DNA of 64,000 bases, from assembly GCF_018343515.1 (NCBI RefSeq), contig NZ_JAGYPD010000005.1, forward strand, positions 204,918 through 268,917. Direction: 5' to 3'. Within the stretch, counting starts at the first letter, position 1. Every line of letters begins with the position of its first letter. Below are positions 43,376-52,610 of the stretch, in pieces. A model generated the notes under the pieces. It ran no database searches and was not told the origin of the DNA. It saw nothing but the letters and a program-made list of their open reading frames with translations. A program made the position numbers and the translations under genes. Source of the stretch: Bacillus sp. FJAT-50079. Lineage in GTDB: Bacteria > Bacillota > Bacilli > Bacillales > Bacillaceae_C.

Positions 43376-43756
43376 TTAACGAATATTTAATTCAATAATA
43401 TGCCGATCAGGATCCAGACAAAATATTTGGGTAAATCCGCTTCTTGTCGTTGTATTTTCATAATTTGGTACTTGATGTTCGTTTAAATACTGTAAAACAT
43501 CATTATATTCTGCTTCCACGCTTAATGCGATATGCGTATCAACAGTAATAATTTCACTGCTTTCTCTTAATGACTCTGATTCAGGACAGACAATTAAATG
43601 AAGCTGTTTCTCACCCATTTCAAACCATGCTCCAGCAAATTCAAAATTAGGTCGCTTTAACTCTTTTAAACCTAGAATTTCCCCATAAAATTGCTTGCTT
43701 TTCTCTAAGTCCGTCACGGCCAGACTAATATGATGAAGCCCTTTTATTTTTATCAT
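43376..43756 (-). CDS. VOC/glyoxalase-fold protein
   Basis: A 126-residue protein of the vicinal oxygen chelate fold with two beta-alpha-beta-beta-beta modules. Metal-site residues appear as LHHISLAVTDLEKSKQFY (His7/His8) and the closing FCLDPDRHIIELNI (His and Glu). AAGAAGGTG precedes the ATG. It is a single-gene unit. The fold covers glyoxalase I, fosfomycin resistance and dioxygenases; the size and the DPDRHIIELN end suit a glyoxalase-like role but do not prove it. Confidence 0.82.
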   Translation of the reverse strand: MIKIKGLHHISLAVTDLEKSKQFYGEILGLKELKRPNFEFAGAWFEMGEKQLHLIVCPESESLRESSEIITVDTHIALSVEAEYNDVLQYLNEHQVPNYENTTTRSGFTQIFCLDPDRHIIELNIR

Positions 43757-44420
43757 TTTAACACCTTCTTTTAATGATTGTCTAAACTATTATCATATCA
43801 TATTTGTTTTTAACAAAGCTTATCGCCAGGGTAGCAAGTAACACATTGAGCCGTAATGAAATTCCAGTGAAGGAGACTTGTTTTCCCTGATTGGGAGCGA
43901 TTAGATACGACCTTATAGACTGCTTTGAGCCATTTTTACTTGCAACGGGCGATTAGGCACGACCTTATAGACAGATTTGAGCGATTTTCACTGGCGATGG
44001 GCGATTAGACACAACCTTATAGACAGCTTCGATCAATTTTTACTTGCAACGGGCGATTAGACACGACCTTATAGACAGCTTTGAGCCATTTTCACTAGCA
44101 ACGGGCGATTAGGCGACGGCTTATAGACTGCTTTGAGCGATTTTCACTGGCAATGGGCGATTAGGCGCGACCTTATAGACAGCTTTGAGCCATTTTTACT
44201 GGCGATGGGCGATTAGGCGCGACCTTATAGACTGCTTTGAGCAATTTTCACTAGCAATGGGCGATTAGGCACGACCTTATAGACTGCTTTGAGCCATTTT
44301 TACTTGCAACGGGCGATTAGACACGACTTTATAGACTGCTTTGAGCGATTTTCACTGGCAATGGGCGATTAGATACGACCTTATAGACAGCTTATGATTC
44401 GAATTCACTAGTTCAACGTT
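43757..44420. other. 664-bp intergenic region dominated by a tandem array
   Basis: Apart from the ten-unit array at 43895-44393 it has no gene. Every frame is closed, because each unit carries two TAG triplets. The left flank (43800-43894) contains a weakly similar, degenerate unit. Confidence 0.7.
43895..44393 (+). repeat. 52-bp tandem array, nine full units plus a partial one
   Basis: Units start at 43895, 43947, 43999, 44051, 44103, 44155, 44207, 44259, 44311 and 44363, a strictly constant 52-bp period. The constant cores are GGGCGATTAG and CGACCTTATAGAC. The second half alternates between a CCATTTTTACTTGCAAC form and a CGATTTTCACTGGCAAT form. The last unit stops after 31 bp. It lies between the end of the NERD gene and the start of the VOC gene. 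Confidence 0.95.
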
Positions 44421-45332
44421 TTATTCAAAGTATCTATGCTTTTTAACCCCCATTGATCGGAAATTTTTCATAAGAATCCGATGAATCGACTTTTTAGATT
44501 TTATTCCTTTACACCATTCATAAACAATCCGAGTCGTAATTTTTTTCTCTGGAAAAAGAAGTCTTATTTCCTCGGCAATCCGTAGGACTGCTGATTCAAA
44601 TTGTTCAATGCATCCACATTTCACACAGATCAATTCCCTATCAAGAATCGACATTTCAAAAGAACGACAGCTGTTACAAGTAATTCCTTTTTTCAATTGA
44701 CTGGCATCGTAGGATGGTAAGCGAGCATATGGTGATTCTTTTTGATGTAGTGAAATTAAGAGGTTGGCTAGCTTTTTATGCTGATCATCTAGTTTTAACG
44801 GTAATTCATTTAATTTTTTCATAAAGACATTAAGCTGAGATGGAAAAATGATTGGTGCATGTACGGGGGCTTGATATAAAGTAAATTCGGGGTTTACAAA
44901 AGCGACGTAACTTTCAATTTGGAAATGAATCCCATGACTTTTAAGTAGTGAGCGAAGCAATGTTTGACTTCGTTTCAACTGATCTAACGGGTTCATTATT
45001 TCTTGATTGGATGGGTGACTTCGAAATTCTCTAGATTCATATACATAGTCACCATCATAATTTTTTACTTCGATTGGAAAAATTGTTTTTTGGGATATGA
45101 TTAATGTGTCAATTTGGAATAAGGAGTGATTATATTCGAGGCATAAATCATGGAGTATGTAACCTTCACATTCGAGCTTCCTTGTTAATTGGGCAAATTT
45201 TACTTCACCCTGATAACCTTTTTCTAGATTCAAATAATACTTTTTCTCTTTCATAGAAAAATTCATTCGAGTGTGCAAGACTCTAAGAATTTCTAACTTC
45301 TTGGACGCCACGCAAGGCTTTAATTGGATCAT
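44421..45332 (-). CDS. NERD-domain protein
   Basis: A 303-residue protein with a nuclease-related NERD domain at about residues 35-150: GYQGEVKFAQL, QIDTLIISQKTIFPIEVKNYDGDY. The Asp and Glu-x-Lys are the nuclease-like residues. A Cys4 zinc ribbon lies near residues 218-238 (CNSC...CVKCGC), and a basic C-terminus of about 60 residues follows. AAAGGAGATG precedes the ATG. It is probably a DNA- or RNA-associated protein; the family is poorly characterised. It lies divergent to rtcB. Confidence 0.85.
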   Translation of the reverse strand: MIQLKPCVASKKLEILRVLHTRMNFSMKEKKYYLNLEKGYQGEVKFAQLTRKLECEGYILHDLCLEYNHSLFQIDTLIISQKTIFPIEVKNYDGDYVYESREFRSHPSNQEIMNPLDQLKRSQTLLRSLLKSHGIHFQIESYVAFVNPEFTLYQAPVHAPIIFPSQLNVFMKKLNELPLKLDDQHKKLANLLISLHQKESPYARLPSYDASQLKKGITCNSCRSFEMSILDRELICVKCGCIEQFESAVLRIAEEIRLLFPEKKITTRIVYEWCKGIKSKKSIHRILMKNFRSMGVKKHRYFE

Positions 45333-45417
45333 TCACTACATCTCCTTTTTTCTTCATTATACATGATCTATTCATATATAATAGAGTCATGATAACAATT
45401 TTTCAGGAGGCAACTTC

Positions 45418-46626
45418 ATGCATATCGTAACGTTCGGGCAACATGATGAGAATACACTACGTCAGTTTCATAACTGTTTAAAGACTGGCGATGTAGTTGG
45501 CGGTGTCCTTTGTGCGGATGGGCATTACGGTTATAGCCAGCCAGTAGGTGGAGTCGTTGTTTATGATGGGCAAATCTCTCCATCTGGCGTCGGTTATGAC
45601 ATTGCTTGTGGAAACAAGGCGGTAAAAACGAATATTCAATACAATGAAATTAAGGACGGTATCCCACATATCATGGATGAGATCGCTAAAAAAATCTCGT
45701 TTGGAATAGGCCGTAAAAATAAGACTAAAGTAGATCACGAACTTTTCGATGACCCGGACTGGGGCGTGTATCAACAAATTGGCAAGCATGAACATGACCA
45801 ATTAAAAAAATTAGCAAGCGATCAATTAGGTACGGTCGGTTCGGGCAACCACTTTGTTGATCTTCTTATCGATGAAAAAACAGGAGATGTGTGGATCGCC
45901 AACCATTTCGGAAGCCGAGGCTTCGGACATAAAACCGCTAGCGGTTTTCTTAATCTCGCAAATGGGCGTAAATTTTCAGATCGAGCTCCGGGAGAAAGCA
46001 TGGAGCAGGCACCTACATTAATTGACTTACATAGTGAACTTGGTGACCTGTATTACCGTGCGATGATGTTAGCTGGTAAATACGCCTACGCTGGCAGGGA
46101 TTATGTGATTGAACAAGTGTTGGCTATTCTTGGTGCCAAGGCCACTTTCGAAGTTCATAATCATCATAACTTCGCTTGGAAAGAGTCTCACCGTGGTAAA
46201 GATTATATTGTCGTTCGAAAAGGGGCAACCCCATCAGCGCCTGGTCAGCTCGGCTTTATTGGTGGAAGCATGGGCGATATTTCTGTCATTGTCCAAGGAA
46301 AAGACACACGAGAAAATCAGAATGCGTTTTATAGTACGGTTCACGGTGCCGGCCGAATTATGAGTCGTACACAGGCAGCTGGAAAAATGAATTGGAGAAA
46401 ACGTACGCGAACAGGTGGGCAAATTTCTCAAAAGCAAATGGATGATGCGATAAAAAGCTTCGGTGTAGAATTACGTGGAGGCGGCACAGATGAAAGTCCA
46501 TTTGTCTATCGAAAATTACAAAATGTACTTGATGCCCATAAAGACACGATTGATATTTTACACGTTCTTAAACCGATTGGAGTATGTATGGCAGGCGCCT
46601 ACGAATTTGATCCATATAAGGATTAA
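45418..46626 (+). CDS. rtcB: RtcB-family RNA ligase
   Basis: A 402-residue RtcB. The Mn-binding motif SGVGYDIACGNKA (with its Cys) is at about residues 61-73, and GTVGSGNHFVDLL at about 140-152. HNHHNFAWKE and the guanylylation region VHGAGRIMSRTQA follow, and GVCMAGAYEFDP is at the C-terminus. RtcB joins 2',3'-cyclic-phosphate or 3'-phosphate RNA ends to 5'-OH ends using GTP. Length and the GYDIACG variant place it in the shorter clade of the family. TCAGGAGG precedes the ATG. There is no archease or RtcA gene beside it. Confidence 0.9.
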   Translation: MHIVTFGQHDENTLRQFHNCLKTGDVVGGVLCADGHYGYSQPVGGVVVYDGQISPSGVGYDIACGNKAVKTNIQYNEIKDGIPHIMDEIAKKISFGIGRKNKTKVDHELFDDPDWGVYQQIGKHEHDQLKKLASDQLGTVGSGNHFVDLLIDEKTGDVWIANHFGSRGFGHKTASGFLNLANGRKFSDRAPGESMEQAPTLIDLHSELGDLYYRAMMLAGKYAYAGRDYVIEQVLAILGAKATFEVHNHHNFAWKESHRGKDYIVVRKGATPSAPGQLGFIGGSMGDISVIVQGKDTRENQNAFYSTVHGAGRIMSRTQAAGKMNWRKRTRTGGQISQKQMDDAIKSFGVELRGGGTDESPFVYRKLQNVLDAHKDTIDILHVLKPIGVCMAGAYEFDPYKD

Positions 46627-46634
46627 TATGAGAA

Positions 46635-46664
46635 TCCCAAGGCTGAAAAAGTTCAACCTTGGGA
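46635..46664. terminator. Bidirectional terminator between rtcB and the coiled-coil gene
   Basis: TCCCAAGG and CCTTGGGA arms with a second inner pairing (TGAA/TTCA) start 9 bp after the rtcB stop, followed by ATATTTTATG on the plus strand. Confidence 0.8.
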
Positions 46665-46668
46665 TATT

Positions 46669-47007
46669 TTATGTAACTGATGAATACTGTTGTTCGTTAT
46701 TTCTTTCTTTTACTTTATCAATTTTATCGACAAACATTTGGAACACTTTTTTCTTTTCATCGAGGTCTCTTATTTCTTCTTTTAAGCTTACGAATCTTTC
46801 CTCAAACGGTGTATGGTACAGCTCACGAATGCTTTTTATAATTTCATCATTAACGGTTGATTGGATTACCTGTTTTGTAATACTGAATTTATAAGAATAT
46901 ACTTGGAGCTCCCGTTTGACCTCTTCATATTCTTTATCTATTTCAATTAATAAATCACAAATTTCTTCCTTCCACTCTTCCAATGACTTTTTCACATGAT
47001 CTTCCAT
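46669..47007 (-). CDS. Hypothetical coiled-coil protein
   Basis: A 112-residue, highly charged, helical protein (EEWKEEICDLLIEIDKEYEE; LKEEIRDLDEKKKVFQMFVD) with heptad-like spacing over most of its length and no membrane segment. The ATG at 47007 is preceded by AAAGGGGA. No family is recognised; such small coiled coils often act as partners of larger proteins. Confidence 0.65.
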   Translation of the reverse strand: MEDHVKKSLEEWKEEICDLLIEIDKEYEEVKRELQVYSYKFSITKQVIQSTVNDEIIKSIRELYHTPFEERFVSLKEEIRDLDEKKKVFQMFVDKIDKVKERNNEQQYSSVT

Positions 47008-47175
47008 GATCAAGTCCCCTTTCTTCATAGCAATAAAGATCCATTGTCCATTTTAGCAGTTGAACGTTTCAGGACGATTACTCATAGATTACAACTTGTT
47101 TAACTAAAAGAATTACCCACAACCACGATTCATCAACTATAATAGTTCTATTGATCGAATTTGGTGGTGATTCTT

Positions 47176-48057
47176 GTGCGAAAATACTTAGGTGAGATAG
47201 GACTTGTCATTACAGCAATCATCTGGGGAAGTGGATTTGTTGGCAGCGCAATGGCGTTGGAGCATTACACGCCTTATCAAATTTTGGCAGGTAGATTTTT
47301 AATCGGTTCAGTGATTTTATGCATTGTATTTAATAAAAAATTGACGAACATAAAGAGAAGTACACTTGTAAAAGGCATGATTTTAGGGCTCTTTTTATAC
47401 GTAGCCTTCGTGCTCCAAACAGTTGGACTCATTCATACGACACCTTCCAAAAATGCTTTTTTAACAGCGGTAAATGTTGTGATTGTTCCATTTATCGGAT
47501 TTTTTCTGTATAAACGAAAGTTAAATACGTTTGAATTAGTTGGTGCGATTACAGCTTTGGCAGGTGTTGCCGTCCTTTCACTTCAATTATCTTTTGAAGT
47601 TAATATTGGGGATCTGCTGACACTTTGCTGTGCAGTTGGATTTGCCTTCCATATTTTTTATACGGCGAAATTTGTAAAAAATGAGGACGGTATACTGCTG
47701 ACGATTGTGCAAATGGTAACAGCTGCCGTTATCAGCTGGATTACCGTCCTGTTTAAAGGTGAAACATCCTTCACATTCGAGTCAGAAGGGTTGCTCCCCC
47801 TCCTTTATTTAGGGCTTTTCTCAACGACGATCGCGTATTTACTGCAAACGGTTGGACAGAAATTCATTACCGAAACGAAAGCGGCGATTATTCTATCAAC
47901 GGAATCATTTTGGGGCATGGCTTTTTCGGTCGTAATATTAAAAGAAATGATAACCGCGAAAATGATTATCGGGGCAATTCTCATCCTAGGGGCGATTATT
48001 ATTTCCGAGACAAAGATTCAAGTTGTAAAAAGGAAAAGATTCGGCGAAACGGTTTAA
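47176..48057 (+). CDS. EamA/DMT-family transporter
   Basis: A 293-residue membrane protein with ten helices in two EamA repeats, typical of drug/metabolite exporters (YdcZ/YwfM-like): IIWGSGFVGSAMALEHYTPY in repeat 1 and TTIAYLLQTVGQKF in repeat 2. GTG at 47176 is chosen because GGTGGTGA lies seven bases before it. Its substrate cannot be inferred. Confidence 0.85.
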   Translation: MRKYLGEIGLVITAIIWGSGFVGSAMALEHYTPYQILAGRFLIGSVILCIVFNKKLTNIKRSTLVKGMILGLFLYVAFVLQTVGLIHTTPSKNAFLTAVNVVIVPFIGFFLYKRKLNTFELVGAITALAGVAVLSLQLSFEVNIGDLLTLCCAVGFAFHIFYTAKFVKNEDGILLTIVQMVTAAVISWITVLFKGETSFTFESEGLLPLLYLGLFSTTIAYLLQTVGQKFITETKAAIILSTESFWGMAFSVVILKEMITAKMIIGAILILGAIIISETKIQVVKRKRFGETV

Positions 48058-48060
48058 GCA

Positions 48061-48094
48061 AAAAAATTCGAGAATCCATTTTCTCGAATTTTTT
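48061..48094. terminator. Bidirectional terminator between convergent genes
   Basis: AAAAAATTCGAGAA pairs with TTCTCGAATTTTTT around a six-base loop. T runs follow in both directions, so it ends both the EamA gene and the metallo-hydrolase gene. Confidence 0.93.
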
Positions 48095-48101
48095 TGTATA
48101 C

Positions 48102-49496
48102 TCATTTAATTACGATGGTGTACTGCTTTTTATTCTTGCCATTTGGGGATACGACCTGAATAACGATCTCCATATTTTTATGAACGCCCATTTTGGCATA
48201 TTCATTTTGATTGGCGGCAACACCATTAATTTCAACGTTTTGCGCCCTTGTTGATGTTGCTAGTACTAATATCTCAACTTCAGCGCTATCTTGATCTAAT
48301 CTAAGCGTATAGTTTTCAGTTTTTGGATCAAATGCAGGCTCCATTGAACCACCTTTTATGAAAACTGCACTTAGTGTATCAATATTTTCAGAAGTATAGT
48401 TATCTGAATAAATATGTTCAATATTAATTCCAACCCAATCCAAATCCGTCATATAATTTCCGATCAAGCTAATTTTGCTTGAACCCATGCATTCCTTAGC
48501 TGGTCTAAGCGTTGGTGACAATGCCTCTTCGCCAAAATCAATGGCTTGCTGTACCGCTTTTTCAAGATTTTCGAGGTAATTTTCATTTAAAACATGATCA
48601 TTATGTCCGAAAAAGATTTTGTTAATCTTGCCTCTCGTAGCATGTCTAAAATTTTGTAAAACAGCTAAGAATCGATCCATCGTACTTTCTTCTCCACCAG
48701 CTAGATGAAGAAATGCCGTATCCATTAACGTATTACGGTTATTTCCAAATGCATCTGAAGCAAAAAGCAGGCCATTTTTTTCATCTAATAAAATGATATG
48801 CCCTTTCGTATGTCCGGGTATTTTATATGCTTTTAATTGACAATCTCCTAAGTCAAAAATATGACCTTCGTTAAAGTCAACAAAGCCAGTTAACGTTCCT
48901 CCAAATTGATCTAACGTTGCTTTTTCTTCCGAATTAAGATAAACGGTAATCCCTTGATCGATCAATGATTGTGCTTGTGCATCGTGGTCAGGATGTGCGT
49001 GAGTAATCACTGCCTCATACGGCAGTCCATCTGCTAGCATATCCAAAAAGCCTTTCAGGTCATTTTCCTTATTTAAACCTGCATCGATCAAGATCGCTCT
49101 TTCACTTCCAATGACAAAGTACATCTTCACCTGATATTCGTCCTCGATTCGAATAATCGCCGGAGAACCAGCTTCTTTTTCTTGAAGAATCGTATAGAAA
49201 TATTCGTCATTAGGCAACGCTCGTATTGAAAAATGAAATGCAGCGACATCACTGGAAGATCCTTCTTTGATCGCAATCGCCTTAAGGTAAAAGTCTTTTT
49301 GAGCTTCTCCTTCATCTAATTGCAATGTTAATAGACCATCAGCTATATTGAATGTCGCACTTTCTTGATTAGGATCACTGCCATCGAGCGTATAATAAAT
49401 GTGAGCGTCTTTCGTAAAACTCATCATATTCACATGGACTTTATTTGTACTATATGTTCCCGGCTTCGGAAAAACGGTTGGCTTTACAACTTTCAT
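48102..49496 (-). CDS. Three-domain metallo-beta-lactamase-fold hydrolase
   Basis: A 464-residue protein without a signal peptide. Residues 1-95 form a chitobiase/FN3-like beta domain (HIYYTLDGSDPNQESATF). Residues 105-330 are a metallo-beta-lactamase domain with the zinc motif THAHPDHDAQ, IPGHTKGHI, an SDAFG segment and a final FGHNDH. Residues 385-464 form a cadherin-like beta sandwich (GGSMEPAFDPKTENYTLRL). AAGGGG precedes the ATG at 49496. The flanking beta domains are typical of secreted carbohydrate-active proteins, so their presence in a protein without an export signal is odd. Confidence 0.82.
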   Translation of the reverse strand: MKVVKPTVFPKPGTYSTNKVHVNMMSFTKDAHIYYTLDGSDPNQESATFNIADGLLTLQLDEGEAQKDFYLKAIAIKEGSSSDVAAFHFSIRALPNDEYFYTILQEKEAGSPAIIRIEDEYQVKMYFVIGSERAILIDAGLNKENDLKGFLDMLADGLPYEAVITHAHPDHDAQAQSLIDQGITVYLNSEEKATLDQFGGTLTGFVDFNEGHIFDLGDCQLKAYKIPGHTKGHIILLDEKNGLLFASDAFGNNRNTLMDTAFLHLAGGEESTMDRFLAVLQNFRHATRGKINKIFFGHNDHVLNENYLENLEKAVQQAIDFGEEALSPTLRPAKECMGSSKISLIGNYMTDLDWVGINIEHIYSDNYTSENIDTLSAVFIKGGSMEPAFDPKTENYTLRLDQDSAEVEILVLATSTRAQNVEINGVAANQNEYAKMGVHKNMEIVIQVVSPNGKNKKQYTIVIK

Positions 49497-49528
49497 CGAC
49501 CACATTCCCCTTTTATTTCATTGAAGTT

Positions 49529-51775
49529 TTAAATACTCTTCTCCCCTTTTTCCATCGGCGCAGAACAAAGCGGGCATTGTTTGCTAGGCAGGATCGCTTC
49601 TTCATGTGAAATGATTCGCTGCCAAGCTATGCAGCTGTTGGATGTGCATATCCATGCATATACTTTTTCTGCACTTTCCCCGTGGTGCTTCGATGTGTTT
49701 GCTTTCTCTTTATCTATAAACACATCTTGAATAAAACGCGATACCTCTACTTTTTTCCCGCGATAAAAAGCTGGCGAACTAATAAATAGTTCTTCTTTCG
49801 CCCTTGTTATCGCCACGTAAGCAAGCCTTCTTTCTTCTTCAATTGCCTTGAGCTGCTCTGCCTGAACTTTCGCCTTAAGCTTCACATCTTCATATTTTTT
49901 CATTTCGATCGCTGTAATATGTGGAACAATTCCTTCAGATGCACCAATGAAAAACACAATTGGAAATTCGAGTCCTTTTGCCTTATGGATTGTCATCACT
50001 TTTACTACATCTGCTGCTGAATCATTTCCAGCCGATTTCATTTGTTCGTAGCGCTTTTTCATATCTTTAATAAACGAAAGCATGTCTTCTAGACGATCAA
50101 AACGGCTGGCTGATGTTTCAAGTTCGTCAAGCTGCTCCTTTATCGCTTCTTTTTGTGTCGTAACCGTTTGCCAATCATTCGCTTCGATATACTTATCATA
50201 AAATTGCTGCCGGATTCGTTTGATCGCATCTTTCGGTTTTAATGTCGGAAGTTGAATAAGCAGCTGTCTTTTCTGCTCAATTGATTTGAGCTGATATGCT
50301 TTTAATCCAGGGTACACAAGCATATGATCGATCAACTGCTGTTTCGGTTGGCGGATTTGCTCTGCATGGACTTGCTGCATCCCTGCATCCCTTCGGATAT
50401 ACATCGTAGGCAGAATTTGTTCAAATGCATGCCAGTCAAGCGGATTGGTCGCTAATTGCATATAAGCAAGCACAACACTTACGTTGCTTTGCTCATAGAA
50501 AAAATAATGCCCTAATCCATAATCAAAAAAAGGAATTTCTTCAAGTGCTAATTGCTCAAAAATTGCCCGGCTATTGCTTGCTGTTCGATGTAAAATCGCA
50601 ATATCCTTATATGTACAGTTACCTTCCTTTACTTTTCTTTGAATTTCTTCCGTAATCCATTCAGCCTCTTCATCTGTTGACCATGGACGCAAATAAGCTG
50701 GAACTTGATTGCTTTTACATATTGATTGCAGCTGCTTCTCTTTACGAATTTTATTTTGCCGAATGACCGCATTTCCAAGCCCAACAATTGGAGAAGTGGA
50801 ACGGTAATTCGTCGTTAGCAATACCGTTTTTGTTTGTGGATACTGCTTATCAAAATCTAAAATAATCTCATTCCGTGCTCCTTGAAAAGCATAAATCGTT
50901 TGATCGTCATCCCCTACAACACATAAATGATTTTGCGGCGAAGCGATCAGTTTAATTAATTCATATTGAAGTGGATTACTATCTTGAAATTCGTCGACCA
51001 TTACATATTGAAATCGTTGCTGCAATGTCCGCAAAAGTCTTTCATCACGCTGAAGCAAGGCGTAGGCTTCCGTTAACACATCATCAAAATCAAGTTTCTG
51101 ATGATCTCTTTTCCATTGCTCATAATACGACGCAAGCTGTTTGATTTCTTTGTCTGCTTGCGTCTTTTCTGGCATCTGCTCCATTGTTTTTCCGCTCATT
51201 TTGTACAGCGATAAGACGGACAAAATCGACTCTGGCTGTAATTCATCTTCCAGGCCAAGCTCTTTCATTTTTTTCTTCAGTAAAATTTGTTTAAATGAAT
51301 CACTCGTTAACATCTCTTGACGATATCCGGCATGTCTTAATATGTGAAGGAAAAAAGAATGATACGTTCGGACTTCTACTTGTTTTGCTTGCCAATCTCT
51401 AATGCCAGGCAATGCCGCAATCCTCTCCTTCATTTCATCAGCAGCTTTTTTCGTAAATGTCATCAATAAAATATGTTGGGCTGCCACTTGCTTTACCTGA
51501 AGCAAATAGCCTGTTCGACTGACGAGCGCGGACGTTTTTCCAGTACCAGCACCTGCCAATACTAATAACGGTCCATCCGTGCTTCTCACTGCATCTAACT
51601 GTGCTCGATTTAATTGAATTCCTTGCTCTTCCAGCGCTCGAAAATAAAACGCGTCATTTTCTATAGACTGTACAATGTCCACGCTCGTTGCCGTCTCAGC
51701 GATCTGGGCAAACGGAATTTGATGTGATTGTGCGCCCAAAGGCAGCTTAAAAAAGCGTGTTTTTGTTGATTTCAT
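49529..51775 (-). CDS. UvrD/PcrA-family DNA helicase (YjcD-like)
   Basis: A 748-residue SF1A helicase. Motif I is VLAGAGTGKTSALVSR (residues 71-86), motif II VDEFQDSNPLQYELI, motif III GDDDQTIYAFQGA, motif V MTIHKAKGLEFPIV and motif VI YVAITRAKEELF. The C-terminus carries a zinc-ribbon-like Cys set (WICTSNSC...CPLCSAPM). The size and tail match B. subtilis YjcD rather than PcrA. AGGGAG precedes the ATG. The YbaK-like gene ends 16 bp upstream, so both may be co-transcribed. Confidence 0.9.
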   Translation of the reverse strand: MKSTKTRFFKLPLGAQSHQIPFAQIAETATSVDIVQSIENDAFYFRALEEQGIQLNRAQLDAVRSTDGPLLVLAGAGTGKTSALVSRTGYLLQVKQVAAQHILLMTFTKKAADEMKERIAALPGIRDWQAKQVEVRTYHSFFLHILRHAGYRQEMLTSDSFKQILLKKKMKELGLEDELQPESILSVLSLYKMSGKTMEQMPEKTQADKEIKQLASYYEQWKRDHQKLDFDDVLTEAYALLQRDERLLRTLQQRFQYVMVDEFQDSNPLQYELIKLIASPQNHLCVVGDDDQTIYAFQGARNEIILDFDKQYPQTKTVLLTTNYRSTSPIVGLGNAVIRQNKIRKEKQLQSICKSNQVPAYLRPWSTDEEAEWITEEIQRKVKEGNCTYKDIAILHRTASNSRAIFEQLALEEIPFFDYGLGHYFFYEQSNVSVVLAYMQLATNPLDWHAFEQILPTMYIRRDAGMQQVHAEQIRQPKQQLIDHMLVYPGLKAYQLKSIEQKRQLLIQLPTLKPKDAIKRIRQQFYDKYIEANDWQTVTTQKEAIKEQLDELETSASRFDRLEDMLSFIKDMKKRYEQMKSAGNDSAADVVKVMTIHKAKGLEFPIVFFIGASEGIVPHITAIEMKKYEDVKLKAKVQAEQLKAIEEERRLAYVAITRAKEELFISSPAFYRGKKVEVSRFIQDVFIDKEKANTSKHHGESAEKVYAWICTSNSCIAWQRIISHEEAILPSKQCPLCSAPMEKGEKSI

Positions 51776-51791
51776 CGTTGTGTACTCCCTA

Positions 51792-52268
51792 TTATTTCGT
51801 TAATTGGGCAATTTTCGCTTTTGTTATTGCCGCTAAATTCTCAACCGTTAGCTCCATTTGGACACCAATTTTTCCAGCGCTCACGATGATCGTTTCAAGA
51901 GCTTCTGCACTCGCATCAATAAAGGTTGGGAATAACTTTTTCATCCCGACCGGCGAACATCCTCCTCGCACATATCCAGTAACTTTAGTAATATCTTTGA
52001 CTGGGATCATTTCGATCTTTTTTTCACCTGCAACCTTTGCCGCTTTTTTTAATTCAAGTTCAGCTGCTACTGGGATGACATACACATAAAAGGCTCCACT
52101 TGCCCCTTTTGAAATCAATGTTTTAAACACCTGCTGTGCCTCTTTCCCTATTTTGTCAGCAACGGAAACTCCATCGACTTTTCCATCTTCTAGTTGATAA
52201 GTTATCATTAAATAATCGATTTTTGCTCGGTCTAATATGCGCATCGCATTCGTTTTGTCTTTTTTCAT
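51792..52268 (-). CDS. ybaK: YbaK/EbsC-family aminoacyl-tRNA deacylase
   Basis: A 158-residue single-domain editing protein that hydrolyses mischarged Cys-tRNA(Pro). Family stretches are KTLISKGASGAFYVYVIPV, the Lys of KKAAKVAG, and GYVRGGCSPVGMKKLFP. The ATG at 52268 follows GAGGGA. It is probably co-transcribed with the helicase gene downstream. Confidence 0.9.
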   Translation of the reverse strand: MKKDKTNAMRILDRAKIDYLMITYQLEDGKVDGVSVADKIGKEAQQVFKTLISKGASGAFYVYVIPVAAELELKKAAKVAGEKKIEMIPVKDITKVTGYVRGGCSPVGMKKLFPTFIDASAEALETIIVSAGKIGVQMELTVENLAAITKAKIAQLTK

Positions 52269-52317
52269 ACAATCGTCCCTCATATCATATTGGATACTAT
52301 TTTATCAAATTCCGACG

Positions 52318-52500
52318 AAAAACTCCCACCTTAAGGAATGGGAGGGCATTGCCCAATGAGTAGCTGGGAGATGAATGGCGGTTGGCCATTTTTTCTCTTC
52401 CTTCAGACGTGACACCTAACTTCCATTGTTCTGTACATCAATCAGGCGGGAATATACGTTCTCACCACATGCGTATAATGAGAAAAGTAGGTGAATAGTG
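52318..52500 (-). mobile_element. 3' relic of an IS605/IS1341-type tnpB element with omega-RNA-like end
   Basis: On the minus strand a short open frame ends SLYACGENVYSRLIDVQNNG and Ser at a TAG (52416-52418). YACGENV is the conserved stretch just after the zinc finger in TnpB proteins. About 70 bases of hairpins follow: AATGGC/GCCATT, GGGC/GCCC and CTCCCA/TGGGAG with TTTTT (52318-52345). This is the layout of the TnpB 3' end plus the guide-RNA scaffold and right end of such elements. The rest of tnpB is gone. It is a relic and not mobile. Confidence 0.5.
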
Positions 52501-52575
52501 GAAACGAAAAAACAATATGCACCCGTCGGATGAAGGAAGGGGCTATTTAGAAGTTCTTCATATGATGAAAAAATT

Positions 52576-52610
52576 AGAGCCCCGCTACATGTATATCGTA
52601 GTAAGGCTCT
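52576..52610 (-). terminator. Terminator of the ABC-PP2C operon
   Basis: AGAGCC/GGCTCT with an inner CTAC/GTAG pairing lies 61 bp after the stop codon and is followed by AATTTTTTC on the minus strand. Confidence 0.82.

Noticed and set aside
43895-44393. Periodic repeats resembling a CRISPR array
   Set aside because: The whole 52-bp period is conserved with no unique spacers, and no cas genes are in the window.
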